Source: Stentor coeruleus (lineage: Eukaryota > Ciliophora > Heterotrichea > Heterotrichida > Stentoridae). Taken from it: a stretch of DNA of 64,000 bases. The stretch lies in NCBI GenBank assembly GCA_001970955.1, contig MPUH01000330.1, positions 1 through 64,000 on the forward strand, given 5' to 3'. The position numbers and the translations under genes were made by a program. This document shows, one piece after another, positions 31,121-41,587 of this stretch (its first letter is position 1; each line of letters opens with the position of its first letter). The notes under the pieces were generated by a model, which saw nothing but the letters and a program-made list of their open reading frames with translations, ran no database searches and was not told the origin of the DNA.

Positions 31121-32581
31121 ATGGAACAAAAACTTGCTCCAGGGAAACGAGGAAGTGAAAGGGTTATATCAGCCAGTGCTCGCGAAAGAGCTGAAGCTGC
31201 TAAAGCTTATATTCAAAACAAATACTCCCGGCTAAAAAAAGAGCAATCAGAAAACAAAGTAATCTGGGACGAGCTGAATTCTAAAATGGGAAAACTAAAC
31301 CTTTCTGAGCCAGAAAAACAAGTCATCAAACAAGAAATTCTGCACAAAAATGCTCAACAAATGCGCATGAGACGTAAACAAATGACGGTCTTCGACTTTG
31401 AATCAATAGCAATCATAGGCAAAGGAGCATTTGGTGAAGTAAGAGTCGTCCGAAACAAAGAAACAGGAGAAGTGCTAGCAATGAAAAAGATGAGTAAAAG
31501 AGAAATGATATGTAAAAATCAAGTAATGCATGTGCGCTCAGAAAGAAACGTTCTAAGCTTAGCAGACAATATGTGGATTGTAGAACTAAAGTACTCATTT
31601 CAAGATGAAAAAAACTTGTATTTGGTTATGGAGTTTTTACCAGGAGGGGATTTGATGAATATTTTGATGAAAAGGGATGTTTTACCTGAAGATGAAGCGA
31701 AGTTTTATATAGCCGAGACGATTTTAGCAGTAGAAAATGTCCATAAGATGAATTATATTCATAGGGATTTAAAGCCTGATAATGTACTTATTGATCGATT
31801 TGGTCATGTAAAATTATCAGATTTTGGTCTTTGTAAACATGCTAATTTTGTTAATGAAAGTTTGATTGTTAAGAAAATCTGTAATGAAGAGATTAGTAGG
31901 TCTTCAACACCAAAAGAAGAGTATAAAAGGTCAAGAGTTTTAGCATATTCGACTGTTGGCACACCAGATTATATTGCCCCTGAGGTATTTAGTAAACAAG
32001 GATATAATGAAACTGCTGATTGGTGGTCGATTGGGGTGATATTTTATGAGATGGTTGTTGGCTATCCACCATTTTTCGCTGATGAGCCTTCGATAACATG
32101 CCAGAAAATCCTCCACTGGAAAAAAACCTTGAATATACCTAGGGAAGCTGGGATTTCAAAGGAAGCTGTTGATTTGATTAGAAGACTTATATGTGATCCT
32201 AATGAAAGATTAGGGTCAAAATATGGGGTTCAGGAAATTAAAATGCATCCTTTTTTCAGAGGGATTGATTGGGATAGGATTAGAGATAATAAAGCACCCT
32301 GGGTACCAAAGGTCATTTTTATTTAGATTAATAGTGAAGATGATACTTCGTATTTTGATAAATTTGAAGAAAAAGAACCTTTTTACCCGGTTGAGACTAG
32401 AAGGAAAAGGTCGAGAAGGGATTCGGATTTTATTGGGTATACTTTTAAGAAAGATGAAGAAAATCATAGGCTTAATTTGGTTAAGGCTTTGCATGAATTG
32501 GATAATAAGAAAATCCCTGTGACTAGGAAAAGCTCAGCTCCTGTAAAACTTTTGTTGAACAGTGATAGCATTTTTGTTTAA
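31121..32581 (+). CDS. NDR/LATS-family AGC protein kinase (two exons)
   Basis: The exons are 31121-32311 and 32327-32581, giving 481 aa. The N-terminal helical region (about 14-90) corresponds to the MOB-binding region of NDR kinases. The kinase domain spans about 93-380: GKGAFGEV loop, K122, HRDLKPDN (D216), SDFG (D234). The activation segment carries a basic insert of about 35 residues before AYSTVGTPDYIAPE (S277/T278), as in NDR. The second exon supplies the AGC tail: DDTSYFDKFEEKEPFYP and the hydrophobic motif DFIGYTF (T436). Family members act with MOB cofactors in cell polarity, division and the Hippo-like pathway. Without splicing the frame ends prematurely and the tail is lost. Confidence 0.93.
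32312..32326 (+). other. 15-nt intron of the NDR kinase
   Basis: It reads GTCATTTTTATTTAG, with A at position 10. Removal joins ...APWVPK to INSEDDTSYF, which matches the conserved NDR tail. It starts GTC, unlike the GTA of the other six introns. Confidence 0.92.
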
Positions 32582-33211
32582 TAGATGATGATTTTTATTT
32601 TGAATATTCTAATGGAATTTGGGTTTTTTTTTTGGTTTAGGGGTTGGAGGTTAATGTATATTTTTTTTTGATTTGGGTTTTTTTGAAGAAAATTGTTTTG
32701 GATTTTGGGTTTGGGTATGTTTTAGGTTGGAAAGAGAATTTGGGTAAAATTTTTTTTGGATGGAAAATTTTGAGGTAGTTTTTGGCGATTTTTGTATTAT
32801 AGTAGTTGCAATTGATTTTATTCACAAAAGTTCTAAGTAAAACTTTTTATTTATACACAACATCACCATTATCATTTGTCTCCATACTAAAAAATATTTC
32901 CTATTACACACAATTATAATCATTTCCATATTTATTACTAATTTTCAATTATATCAAAATCTTATAAACCTATATCAACTCAGTCAGAGATAACATAAAT
33001 CTTTTTCTTATTCCCGAATAAACCCTAAAAAGCCACCTTAAATCCTAACTTTATTCTAAAAAAAGCCTAAATATACAGAGTAATAAACCTTCTAATCATA
33101 TAAAAAGTTATCATTATCAAAAAATATCAAATAAAATCATTATATCTCTAATAATATCATCATTAACACCAAAAAAAAATTTTCCTTAAAAAATCATTCA
33201 AATTTGAATAT
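32582..33211. other. convergent intergenic region, no gene seen
   Basis: It lies between the 3' ends of the NDR kinase and a coiled-coil gene. The left half is T/G-rich and the right half A/C-rich. I see nothing else in it. Confidence 0.55.
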
Positions 33212-34435
33212 TTATCCTAAACTACTAACCTCCAAGCTATTCGAACTCATCATCTTCCCCAAATTAGTTTTCAATATTGACACCAAATCTTCCTTAGCCT
33301 GATCAGCAATAGTTGTTATTTTCGATATAAATTCTTCATGTTCTTCATTTTTATCATGATTTCCTGCCATTCTAGACAAATGATAATGTGCAGCTTCAGT
33401 AATCTCTTGTCTCAATTTCCTTATATGTTGAAGTAAAGTTGTTATATGACTTCTAAGTTCAGGCAATTCTTTCATTTTTTCATTAGACTTTTGTAAATCC
33501 TTTGCAAGTGCAGAGTTTTGATAAATAAGTTGCCGATTCCTGTATAAAAATTACTCTAAGGTTTTCTCATAGACTTGGTCTGAGTATTTTACAAGCTGTG
33601 AATAATATTCATCATTTTTTTCTTTAAGAAGTTTTAAAATGCTTTCTGATGAGTCACTTCGATTTTCATAAACTTTAAACAAGTCAATAACTCCATTTAG
33701 GACTTTGACTTGTTCATGAAGTATAATATTTTTTTTGTGCTCCTGGGTAAAAAGTTCAGAAAATTGTTCTGATTTTTTCTTTTCCTCAGTCAGTAATAGC
33801 TCAAGTTCTTCTAATTCTCTTTCACTTATGTATTCTTTAGATGTATCTTTAGCAAAAAGTTCTATAAGTTTAACATCAATCTTAGGAGCTTTCATTGATC
33901 GTTTTAGTGTTAATGCTTTAGCTATTTTAGCTTTTTCATCTTTGAGAGCTTCAAGTTCGTCTTTATGTTTTAATAAATTCGAGTTTTCTTTTTGCAGTTT
34001 TTGAACTTGACTTTCTAACTCCTCGCATTTGTTTTTAAGAATTTTATTCTCTTGTAAAAGCTCATCATTTTTTGTTTGCTGTTTTTGTATAAAACTATCG
34101 TCTAGAATAGAATTCACATTTTCTTCTTCGATTTTTTCGATTTTTTCTAGTTTTTCAAGTTTTTCTATTAGTTCAGTATTGTTAGTTGTTGAACTTAAGT
34201 TTTTTTTATGGGTTTTTTGATAACGGATTATGTGATTACCATGATTTTTAAAGGTATAGACTGAGCGACGGGACATTGACTTGTTTCGTGAGTCGCTTAA
34301 ATTAGGAAGTTCATCGTTTACGTGACTTCTCAAAGATGAGGCTGCTGTGAAATCATCATTAGCATCTCTAGTATTCACAAGCTTAGGCAAACCGGAAAAT
34401 AAAGTATCTTTTAATAAACCACTCCTTGTTGACAT
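33212..34435 (-). CDS. coiled-coil protein (two exons)
   Basis: The exons are 34435-33555 and 33539-33212, giving 402 aa after removal of a 15-nt intron. The head (about 1-85) is basic and Ser-rich. Residues about 85-300 are coiled coil, including a run of KLEKLEKIEKIEEE-type heptads. The second exon continues with helical sequence (NRQLIYQNSALAKDLQK...) to the end. No family is recognised and no enzymatic motif is present. The start MSTRSGLL is the only in-frame ATG near the 5' end. A structural role is inferred from composition. Confidence 0.78.
33540..33554 (-). other. 15-nt intron of the coiled-coil gene
   Basis: The sense strand reads GTAATTTTTATACAG, with A at position 10. Retention gives an immediate in-frame TAA; removal keeps the coiled-coil frame open across the join. 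Confidence 0.85.
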
Positions 34436-34859
34436 TTAATTATAAACAAAGAAAATCATTTACACTAACAAACATATTTATTAAATAATACATTGTTATA
34501 CATCATTTAATAATCTTTTAAGTAAAGAATTTAAAGGATAATCTTTAGGGCCATTTAGAACTTATTAGGAACTTTACTTATAATTATATCTTTTTGCATT
34601 AAATTACTATGTTTGCATCTAAAGTCATTTTTTAAACTTTTGCTAGAAAATTATATAATTTAATGTATTCATATATTGAATAGCTCTATTTTACTAAGAA
34701 ATGATTCCTAACTTAAAAATACTTAATTTTAAATTTAATAATCCCACCTTTCCACTAAACTAAAAAAAAATCCTAACAAACTTATTCTATCAAAATTATC
34801 AACATCCATCTTCTAAAAATAAAATCTAAAATATAACACTTTTATAAAACCTAAAAAAA
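34436..34859. other. intergenic, no gene seen
   Basis: An AT-rich spacer between two minus-strand genes, upstream of the coiled-coil gene and downstream of the CDPK-like gene. I see nothing in it. Confidence 0.55.
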
Positions 34860-36320
34860 TTATTGAAACTCTAACAGCATATCATAAAATTCTTTAATGT
34901 CAATCTCTCCATCATTATTCTTATCAGCAATACTAAGAAGTTTCATCCATTTTTTATCTCCACTTAAAGATGTCCCATCAAGTATACTCTGAAGTTCTTT
35001 ACGACAAATTTTCCCATTATTATCACAATCTATCATCTTAAAAGCTGCTTCTAAATGTTGCTTAGATATCAAAATATTTCGAGCCATTGAAGATTTTATA
35101 AACTCTGAATATTCAATAAATCCACTATGATCAGAGTCTGCAACTCTAAAAATATCATCAACAAGTCTTTGTGCATCATCTTCTGGTATTGATCTTTTAT
35201 AGTATTTTATAAGTTCTTGTTTAGAAAGCTTCCCATCCCAGTTACTGTCTAAAATTTTGAAAACTTCAATAAGATTTTTGCTTTCTTTATGTGATATAAT
35301 TTGTCTTGCAATAAATTCTTGGATAGCATCAATAAGTTTTGAAGTTGATGAATAACAGCTAAGATGGTTTAATGATTCTTCAAAATTTTTATTAATCTGC
35401 TCAGTGTTGCTTTTTATTAATTTAAACCAATTGTGTGATAAAGCTTCTGTAGCTGAAATTCTTTGATTATAATCATATCTTAGCATTTTTAATATTAAAT
35501 CAATAGCCAACTGTGACACCCCAAGTTCTTCCAAAATTTTAACATTAATCTGACCTTTCTTTTGAATCTCTTCACAAATATCATTTAAATTTTCTGTAAA
35601 AGGTGTTCTACCAGTAATTAATGCATACATAATCATTCCAACACTCCAAATATCACATTTTTCATTATAATTACCCAAAGGAACTTCAGGTGCAACAAAA
35701 ACAGAATTATCGAATTTGCCTTCAAGTATATGTTCAGGATCAATAAAAGATGAAGACCCAAACTCACCTATTTTTATAATAGGTTTATCTAAATGATTCA
35801 TCATAAATATTAGTTTAGGGTTCAAATCTCTATGAATAACTTTATTATCATGACAATATTTTACAGCTGATAACACTTGTTCGATTATAAATCCTGTTAA
35901 TTTTTCAGTCAAAATCCCTTCTTGTTTGATTTTGTCAAATAAAAGCCAACCTTCCCAGTATTCCATTATTATGTATAACTTCATATCATCATGAAGAATA
36001 TCATAAATTTTTAGAATATTAGGGTGATCAAGTTTACTAAGGGTATCTACTTCTAATCGTAAATGATTTTCGTTTAAATATATCGACTCGTTGATTTTTA
36101 GGTTTAAAATTTTTATCGATCTTAGAAGGCTTGTTGGTAGGTGGATAGCTTTGACTATGTTTCCGTATGGCAAAATTGCTATAATTTGTTCTAACTTATA
36201 CAAGTCAACTATTGATTCATTTTTTTCTAGGGACTTTGTTGTTTTTTGGTATCTTAAAATTTTATGGTTAAATTCTGTAGCCCTTACATTTACCCCGCTT
36301 TTAGAAGATAAGCAACCCAT
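34860..36320 (-). CDS. CDPK-like calcium-dependent pseudokinase
   Basis: A 486-aa protein with the CDPK layout: MGCLSSK start (likely N-myristoylated and palmitoylated), kinase fold at about 41-300, junction helix, then four EF-hands at 358-369, 395-406, 431-442 and 466-477, all with canonical residues (for example DSNWDGKLSKQE and DKNNDGEIDIKE). The kinase core is damaged. The glycine loop reads ILPYGNIVK, the catalytic loop reads HRDLNPKL (so both the K and the N of HRDLKPEN are replaced), and DFG reads EFG (E186). The beta-3 lysine (K70) and the catalytic-loop aspartate D165 remain. It is likely a pseudokinase or very weak kinase that acts as a membrane-bound calcium sensor. Confidence 0.88.
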   Translation of the reverse strand: MGCLSSKSGVNVRATEFNHKILRYQKTTKSLEKNESIVDLYKLEQIIAILPYGNIVKAIHLPTSLLRSIKILNLKINESIYLNENHLRLEVDTLSKLDHPNILKIYDILHDDMKLYIIMEYWEGWLLFDKIKQEGILTEKLTGFIIEQVLSAVKYCHDNKVIHRDLNPKLIFMMNHLDKPIIKIGEFGSSSFIDPEHILEGKFDNSVFVAPEVPLGNYNEKCDIWSVGMIMYALITGRTPFTENLNDICEEIQKKGQINVKILEELGVSQLAIDLILKMLRYDYNQRISATEALSHNWFKLIKSNTEQINKNFEESLNHLSCYSSTSKLIDAIQEFIARQIISHKESKNLIEVFKILDSNWDGKLSKQELIKYYKRSIPEDDAQRLVDDIFRVADSDHSGFIEYSEFIKSSMARNILISKQHLEAAFKMIDCDNNGKICRKELQSILDGTSLSGDKKWMKLLSIADKNNDGEIDIKEFYDMLLEFQ

Positions 36321-36713
36321 TTTTATATGATATCAGATTGAAGTTGCAATGCATTTATAAGACTTATATAAAGATACAACCATTTAAAATAATCTAATTA
36401 TCTTAATATAAAACCTAAGATATGATTTATTTTACTTGAAATTCAACTGATATGATAAAAATAACAATACATTTTAAAAGCTATTTATATATTTTATATT
36501 GTGTAAATACGAAATTATTATTATATGAAAATCAGTTATTTTTCAAAGAAAATCTAAAATCTGAGTTCGATTTCTTCAAAATTAAGCTTTTTGAGGAACT
36601 TAAACTTATTTTCTTCATATTCAATTATACAAATAAAAAAGTGAGTAGTCTTTCTACTTAGAAAGCAAAAATAATCTTAAATTATAAAAGCATCTTAATT
36701 ATCTATATAAAAA
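36321..36713. other. intergenic, no convincing gene
   Basis: It lies upstream of the CDPK-like gene and upstream of the PP2A-like pseudogene. A 69-codon frame at 36452-36661 is present but has only AT-biased Phe/Ile/Lys/Leu composition, and I do not accept it as a gene. Confidence 0.5.
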
Positions 36714-37400
36714 ATGATTTTAGACTTTGACCTTTTAGAATTTTTCAAACAAGAGCTTTCATCCGAAGAAATCCTCACCAATGCCAAGTCAATTAATCGT
36801 ATAAAAATTATCTCAATAGTCATTCATGAAGAGTTGAACAAAACCTAATCTTTTACCTCTTCTATCATACCAATATTAGAAAAGGAGTCACTTTTTTCTT
36901 TATCCCAAGAGCTTAGAATTTTCTATGTCTATATTAATAATTCTCCTAGAACTCTTTTACCATTATTTGAAGCACTTGTCTCATCATCTGAAACTCTTAC
37001 AGCTAAAATATTAGCTTGTAAACTCATCACTGCAGTATATCCTTGTGCTGGAGATTATCGTGAAAAGGTTAGAAGTAAACTTTTTTAGTTATGTCAAGAT
37101 GATAACTATATGATCAGAAAATTAGCAGCTGAAAAGATTGATAAAATTATTAACATTGTCGAAAAATACAGTCTAGTTAATGACATTTTCCCTATAATAA
37201 ATTTTTAAATCAAGGTGAGCAAGAAGAAATTTGTATTGCTTGTATAAAGTTTATAAGGAAACTATGTAAAATTTTGAATAAAAAAGAAATAAAACCTTTA
37301 ATTATACTTTTGCTGACTAGTTTCCAAGAAGATGGTTCTTAGAAAGTCCCTCTAGATTTTGCTGATGAGATATTCGCGATTCTGAAGTTAATGATATGAA
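36714..37400 (+). pseudogene. decayed PP2A scaffold (A/PR65) subunit, 5' part only
   Basis: Reading from the ATG at 36714 gives FKQELSSEEILTNAKSINRI and then HEAT-repeat blocks such as LLPLFEALVSSSET, LCQDDNYMIRKLAAEKI and FQEDGS...ADEIF. These match the first four or so repeats of the PP2A A subunit (LCSDDTPMVRRAAASKL and AEDKSWRVRYMVADKF in human). The reading is broken by a TAA after ...HEELNKT, a TAG before LCQDD, a frame change near 37200 and a TAG where the family has Trp. None of these can be removed by a 15-nt GT-A10-AG intron. The other ~10 HEAT repeats are missing. It is probably a truncated paralogue, with the working gene elsewhere. The end point is approximate. Confidence 0.8.
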
Positions 37401-37637
37401 GTTTATTGAAATCTTTTATACTATAATCTCTCTCATAAAAATCTTGTAATTTCCACTTTAACTCTACAACCAAATGATTTTACCCAAAAAAAAAAAACTC
37501 ATTTAAATCTTCCTAATTCAATATTATTTGACTCATAATCTATCTTCTATCTTAAAACCCCATAAATCTAATCAAACTAAATAAAAATCTTCATCTAAAA
37601 AACCCCATTTCTATCACCCTCCACCTTCTTAATAATA

Positions 37638-40107
37638 ATGAAAAACAGCTTATTAGGACAAAGCTTAAAGTTCTCAGGAAGAGAAGTCATAATCGACAAG
37701 TTAATCAAAACCACAACTCATGAAGAAATCCTTCTGACAAAATGTGGCTCTATCATAAAATACATCCCTCTATACACAAATCATTCAAGAGAGCTTTACC
37801 AAAACGAAACCACAGCCTTAAGAGTCATAGGTAGTTCTCCAAATATTGTAGAACTCGAAGATTTCTATGTAATCCAATCAAGTCCTCCAATTGGTTTATT
37901 AAAACTTGAATATTTTGAACTTGGTAGTTTATCAGATTTACTTAAAACCCATACAATAACCGAAGTCCAAGCTTTACAAATAATACAAAATCTATTATGC
38001 GCAGTAAGCAAATTAGAAGAAATGGGTATAGTCCATAGGAATATAACACTAAAAAATATTCTTATTAATAAAAACTACGAATTTGCTTTAAGTGGTTTTG
38101 GGAGTTCTGGACTTATTCAGGATTTAAAAAGTGTTGATATAAAATTCGTAGTTATGAATAGTGAAAAACATATACATCCTGTTATTAGACCTATAGATTT
38201 TCGTGATGGGTTAGTTATTGAAAAAATGGATATTTGGGGTCTTGGGTGTATATTACATATGTTATTATATAGAAGTTTTCCTACTGGGAAATGGCCTATT
38301 GATGCTGGGACAATACAACATCCAGTTTTAGTCCGTTTAGTAAACTTGTGTTTAAATCCAGATCCTAATCAAAGACCAACAGCATCTTCTATGAAATTTC
38401 AATTCCAACATCCACCTGATTTTATATTAGAAACAACAAATATACCATTTAATTGCCCATCTTCTAGTATTACAAAAGCTCTTTATAATAGTTTAGATGA
38501 TTCACCTGTAAGACCTGATATGTATTTTTTACAGAGTTTAACTTCGAAATCTTGGACTTCGCCTGAAAAAGTTCCTAAAATGCTTGAGATTATTAGGAAT
38601 TTGGATAAGAAAAACACCCTTCCTAGTATAAAAACTTTATTGGTTTTACATAGACTTGTTGTTTCTGGGCATTTTTCTTTTATGTCTTCAATTGATGTGT
38701 TTGAAAATGTTTTAAAAATGTGGACAGATAAAGTTAGAAACCCTAGTGATATGCATTTTAATGACTTTTATGCTGGGCTTATAAGACAAATGAGTAGGGT
38801 TTTATTAGAAAAAATAGCTTTACATGCGAAAATATCAGTGTCTGGGAATTGGAAGCAGATGGTTCCTTTGGAAAATGTTGAAGAAGTTATTCAGTATTTG
38901 TTGAAAGTTGTTAAAATTTGTGAGGGGTTAGCGATGGGGACACATTTGTTGGTGGATATTAATGATTTTATTAAAACCCAGTTGTTGGAGGAGTTACAGA
39001 GAGCGACTAATGTGGTTGGAGCTGTGCTTGGGGCTGCGAATAGGAACTCAGATGTGTTTAGCTCGATTGTTCAGAGGATGAATCAGTTGTTGCAAACACC
39101 ATCTGAAACTCCAAAAGTTCATAAATACAAATCCCATAACGAAGAAAACCCTGTTGAAGGGTTGATGCCTAATTTCCCAGCTCTGGTCGCAGTAGAAAAC
39201 AAGAAAAGCGAAAAATACTTAGACGATAGATGGAAAATCAAACAAGAAGACTTAGTTATGGAAAAAGTATTAGCAGCAGGGTCAAGTTGTACAGTATACA
39301 AAGGAAAGTACAAATTCACTCCAATTGCCATAAAAATCATGAAAGGAACTTTCATGGGTAGGTCACTAGAAAAAGAATTTGAAAGAGAAGTCACAGCTAT
39401 GGTTACATTAAGACATCCAAATCTAGTCTTATTTATGGGTGCTTGTAAAACCCCACAAATGATTATAGTTTCTGAGTTCTGTGCAGGAGGATCTCTATTT
39501 TCTCTACTTCATGAATCTAAAAACATACAATTAAATTGGAAGCAAAGGTTGAAAATTCTAAGAGATATAGCCCGAGGTATGTTATATTTACATGAAGCTT
39601 CAACACCTATTTTGCATAGAGATTTAAAAAGCTTAAATGTACTTTTGGTCAAAGAAGTCACAGGACCTAATGATGGGATTTTTATAAAAATCACAGACTT
39701 TGGTGTTGCACGTATATTGGATCAATGTATTGAACTTACAGGACAAATGGGTACATGTCATTGGATGGCCCCTGAAGTATTAAGCAATCAGCCTTATTCA
39801 CTTGAAGCTGATATTTATTCTTATGGTATTGTTATGTGGGAAGTTATAGCAAGAGAAGTTCCTTATCAAAATACTAATCCTATGACAATACCTATAAGAG
39901 TGATTAAAGGTGAAAGACCTAACCTTGGACAGATTCCATCTACTTGTCCTGAAGCTTTGAAAAATCTTCTTAGAGCTTGCTGGGACCCTGTCCCAGCCCG
40001 TAGANGCTTTGAAAAATCTTCTTAGAGCTTGCTGGGACCCTGTCCCAGCCCGTAGACCAAATTTCCATTTGATACTTGACGTACTTGAAAATTTGGAAAC
40101 TTTATAA
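37638..40107 (+). CDS. pseudokinase - ANTH-like - TKL kinase fusion
   Basis: The frame runs to TAA at 40107 once the 52-nt assembly scar (N at 40005 plus one duplicate copy) is discounted, giving 805 aa. Residues about 13-260 form a kinase fold closest to the NAK (AAK1/GAK) group, with HRN (N135) for HRD and SGFG for DFG, hence inactive. Residues about 265-450 look like an ANTH/ENTH membrane-adaptor domain (LLVLHRLVVSGH, equivalent to KALLVLHRLLREGH). Residues about 535-800 are a Raf/MLK-like kinase with an intact K566, HRDLKSLN (D662), DFG (D687) and GTCHWMAPEV. NAK kinases and ANTH proteins both act in clathrin uptake, so a link from endocytosis to a MAP3K-like output is inferred. It ends ...LENLETL. 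Confidence 0.85.
39954..40056. other. assembly scar: 51-nt duplication around a single N (40005)
   Basis: Bases 39954-40004 are repeated exactly at 40006-40056, with one N between. It lies inside the kinase coding region and breaks the frame; ignoring 52 nt gives 2418 nt, a multiple of three, and a normal kinase C-terminus. Confidence 0.95.
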
Positions 40108-40693
40108 ATTAGATTAAGTTGGGTTTAAGATAAGTTATTAATTTTATTAGGATATTTTGTATTTCAGGATAGATTTTTACTGTTAAGAAATTAAGTTAGA
40201 GATTTTTTATATGAATATTATGTGTTAAATTGTTATAAGAATATTAAGTAAATCGTAGCTGATTACTGATAATATAAGTTTTAGATATAGTGTATTTTAG
40301 AATGTATAAACAATATGACAAATTCTCATAAGCTGTGAAATTTGGTAAAATATAAATTAAAGTAAAGGATTTTATAATATATAATTAGCATGTGATGAAG
40401 AATAAATAATGATAAAACTAACAAAAAAAACCTTTTTAATTTTGATGATAATAAATAAAATAATTAATAGAATCTACATAAAGATATTTTTAGCATAAAA
40501 TAATATCTCAAAGCTAATATTCAAGGCTAAGAAGATAGTCTGTCATTATCAATGATGAACTAAAATTATACCTCCATTAAAATTCTAAATCTTAACTTTC
40601 CCTGAATTTTTTCATGAAAAAATTCAAAGCTAAACCCAACTTTCACAAAATCATTAAAAAGCCTTATCCTAAACTATCCAAAAACCCAAAATC
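40108..40693. other. convergent intergenic region, no gene seen
   Basis: It lies between the 3' ends of the fused kinase gene and the CK1 gene. It is AT-rich and turns A/C-rich toward the right. I see nothing in it. Confidence 0.55.
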
Positions 40694-41587
40694 TCATTCA
40701 TCACTTTTCATTGACACCGAAAACCAGTCATACTTAAAATCATAAACCCAATTATAAGCCAAAAGGACATTTTTAAACAATCTTTTCACATAAGAATAAT
40801 CAGGGATCTCATCAAAATGTAAAGCTCGTGTATATCTAATATATTCAGCAAATTCCCCAGGAAGTCCTTCACAAAGTTTTTCTATTGTCATTGAACTTTT
40901 CATTTTAGCTACCATTTCCTTTCTCGAATACTCACCTTCAGACCTTAAACCTTGCCAAGGAAGCCCACCTTTAGCCAAATATATTATCACATATCCCAAA
41001 CTTTCTAAATCATCTCTTCTACTTTGCTGAATACCAAGATGATCATTTATAGAAACATATCTTGCTGTTCCAACACAAGCTTTATTTTCTTTATACTCTA
41101 TATGTCCTTCTTGTCTACAATAAACTTTAGCAAGACCAAAATCTCCTAAATACACTAAAGTTTGCTTACTGCCTAGACCGACCATAAAGTTATGTGGTTT
41201 CATGTCTCTATGGATAATTCCTCGATCATGTATGAATTGTAATCTTTCTAACATTTGGACACTTAGCATGGCTACAGTTTTTAATGAGAATTTCCTTTTG
41301 CATTTTATAAATAAGTTTTCTATTGACGGTCCAAGTAACTCCATAGCTAGAAATCTACAACTACTTTGCTTGTCGTAATCTTGCTGATATAATCTTGGGA
41401 TACCGAGAACTCCTTCAAGTGCTGTGTAGAAACTTGCTTCTTTGATGAAATGACCTTCGTTTTTTTTCTCTATTTTTAAGGCAACTCTCAAACCACTTGT
41501 CTCGTCTACTGCAAGATAGACTTTACCAAAAGAACCTCCACCTATTTTTACGATTGTTTTGAAAGAAGCTACTTTTTTTAGCTTCAT
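40694..41587 (-). CDS. casein kinase 1 family protein kinase
   Basis: A 297-aa protein that is little more than a kinase domain. The loop GGGSFGKVYLA, K38, HRDMKPHNF (D128) and GDFG (D149) are intact. The CK1 hallmarks are present: GTARYVSINDHLGIQQSRRDDLESLGYV replaces the usual APE region, and LPWQGL follows. The short C-terminus (after YDFKYDW) lacks the long regulatory tail of CK1 delta/epsilon. CK1 enzymes phosphorylate primed Ser/Thr sites in many processes, and ciliates carry many copies. The stop is TGA. The partner process cannot be told from the context. Confidence 0.93.
   Translation of the reverse strand: MKLKKVASFKTIVKIGGGSFGKVYLAVDETSGLRVALKIEKKNEGHFIKEASFYTALEGVLGIPRLYQQDYDKQSSCRFLAMELLGPSIENLFIKCKRKFSLKTVAMLSVQMLERLQFIHDRGIIHRDMKPHNFMVGLGSKQTLVYLGDFGLAKVYCRQEGHIEYKENKACVGTARYVSINDHLGIQQSRRDDLESLGYVIIYLAKGGLPWQGLRSEGEYSRKEMVAKMKSSMTIEKLCEGLPGEFAEYIRYTRALHFDEIPDYSYVKRLFKNVLLAYNWVYDFKYDWFSVSMKSDE

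Noticed and set aside
32312-32330. Apparent premature stop truncating the NDR kinase
   Set aside because: A 15-nt GT...AG intron explains it, and the sequence after it encodes the conserved AGC tail.
36452-36661. 69-codon plus-strand frame
   Set aside because: It has only AT-biased composition, no motif and no G-poor leader, and does not join the PP2A-like pseudogene.
36714-37400. Reading TAA/TAG as glutamine to save the PP2A-like sequence
   Set aside because: One stop falls at a Trp site and there is also a frame change, and TAA and TAG clearly end many conserved genes in this window.
39954-40056. Apparent frameshift or truncation at the end of the fused kinase
   Set aside because: It is caused by the N and the 51-nt duplicate; discounting 52 nt gives a normal C-terminus and an intact frame.
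40694-41587. UGA read as tryptophan (Blepharisma-type code)
   Set aside because: The CK1, UBTD-like and IQ-protein genes end with TGA at sensible places, and conserved Trp residues that I read at the DNA level use TGG.
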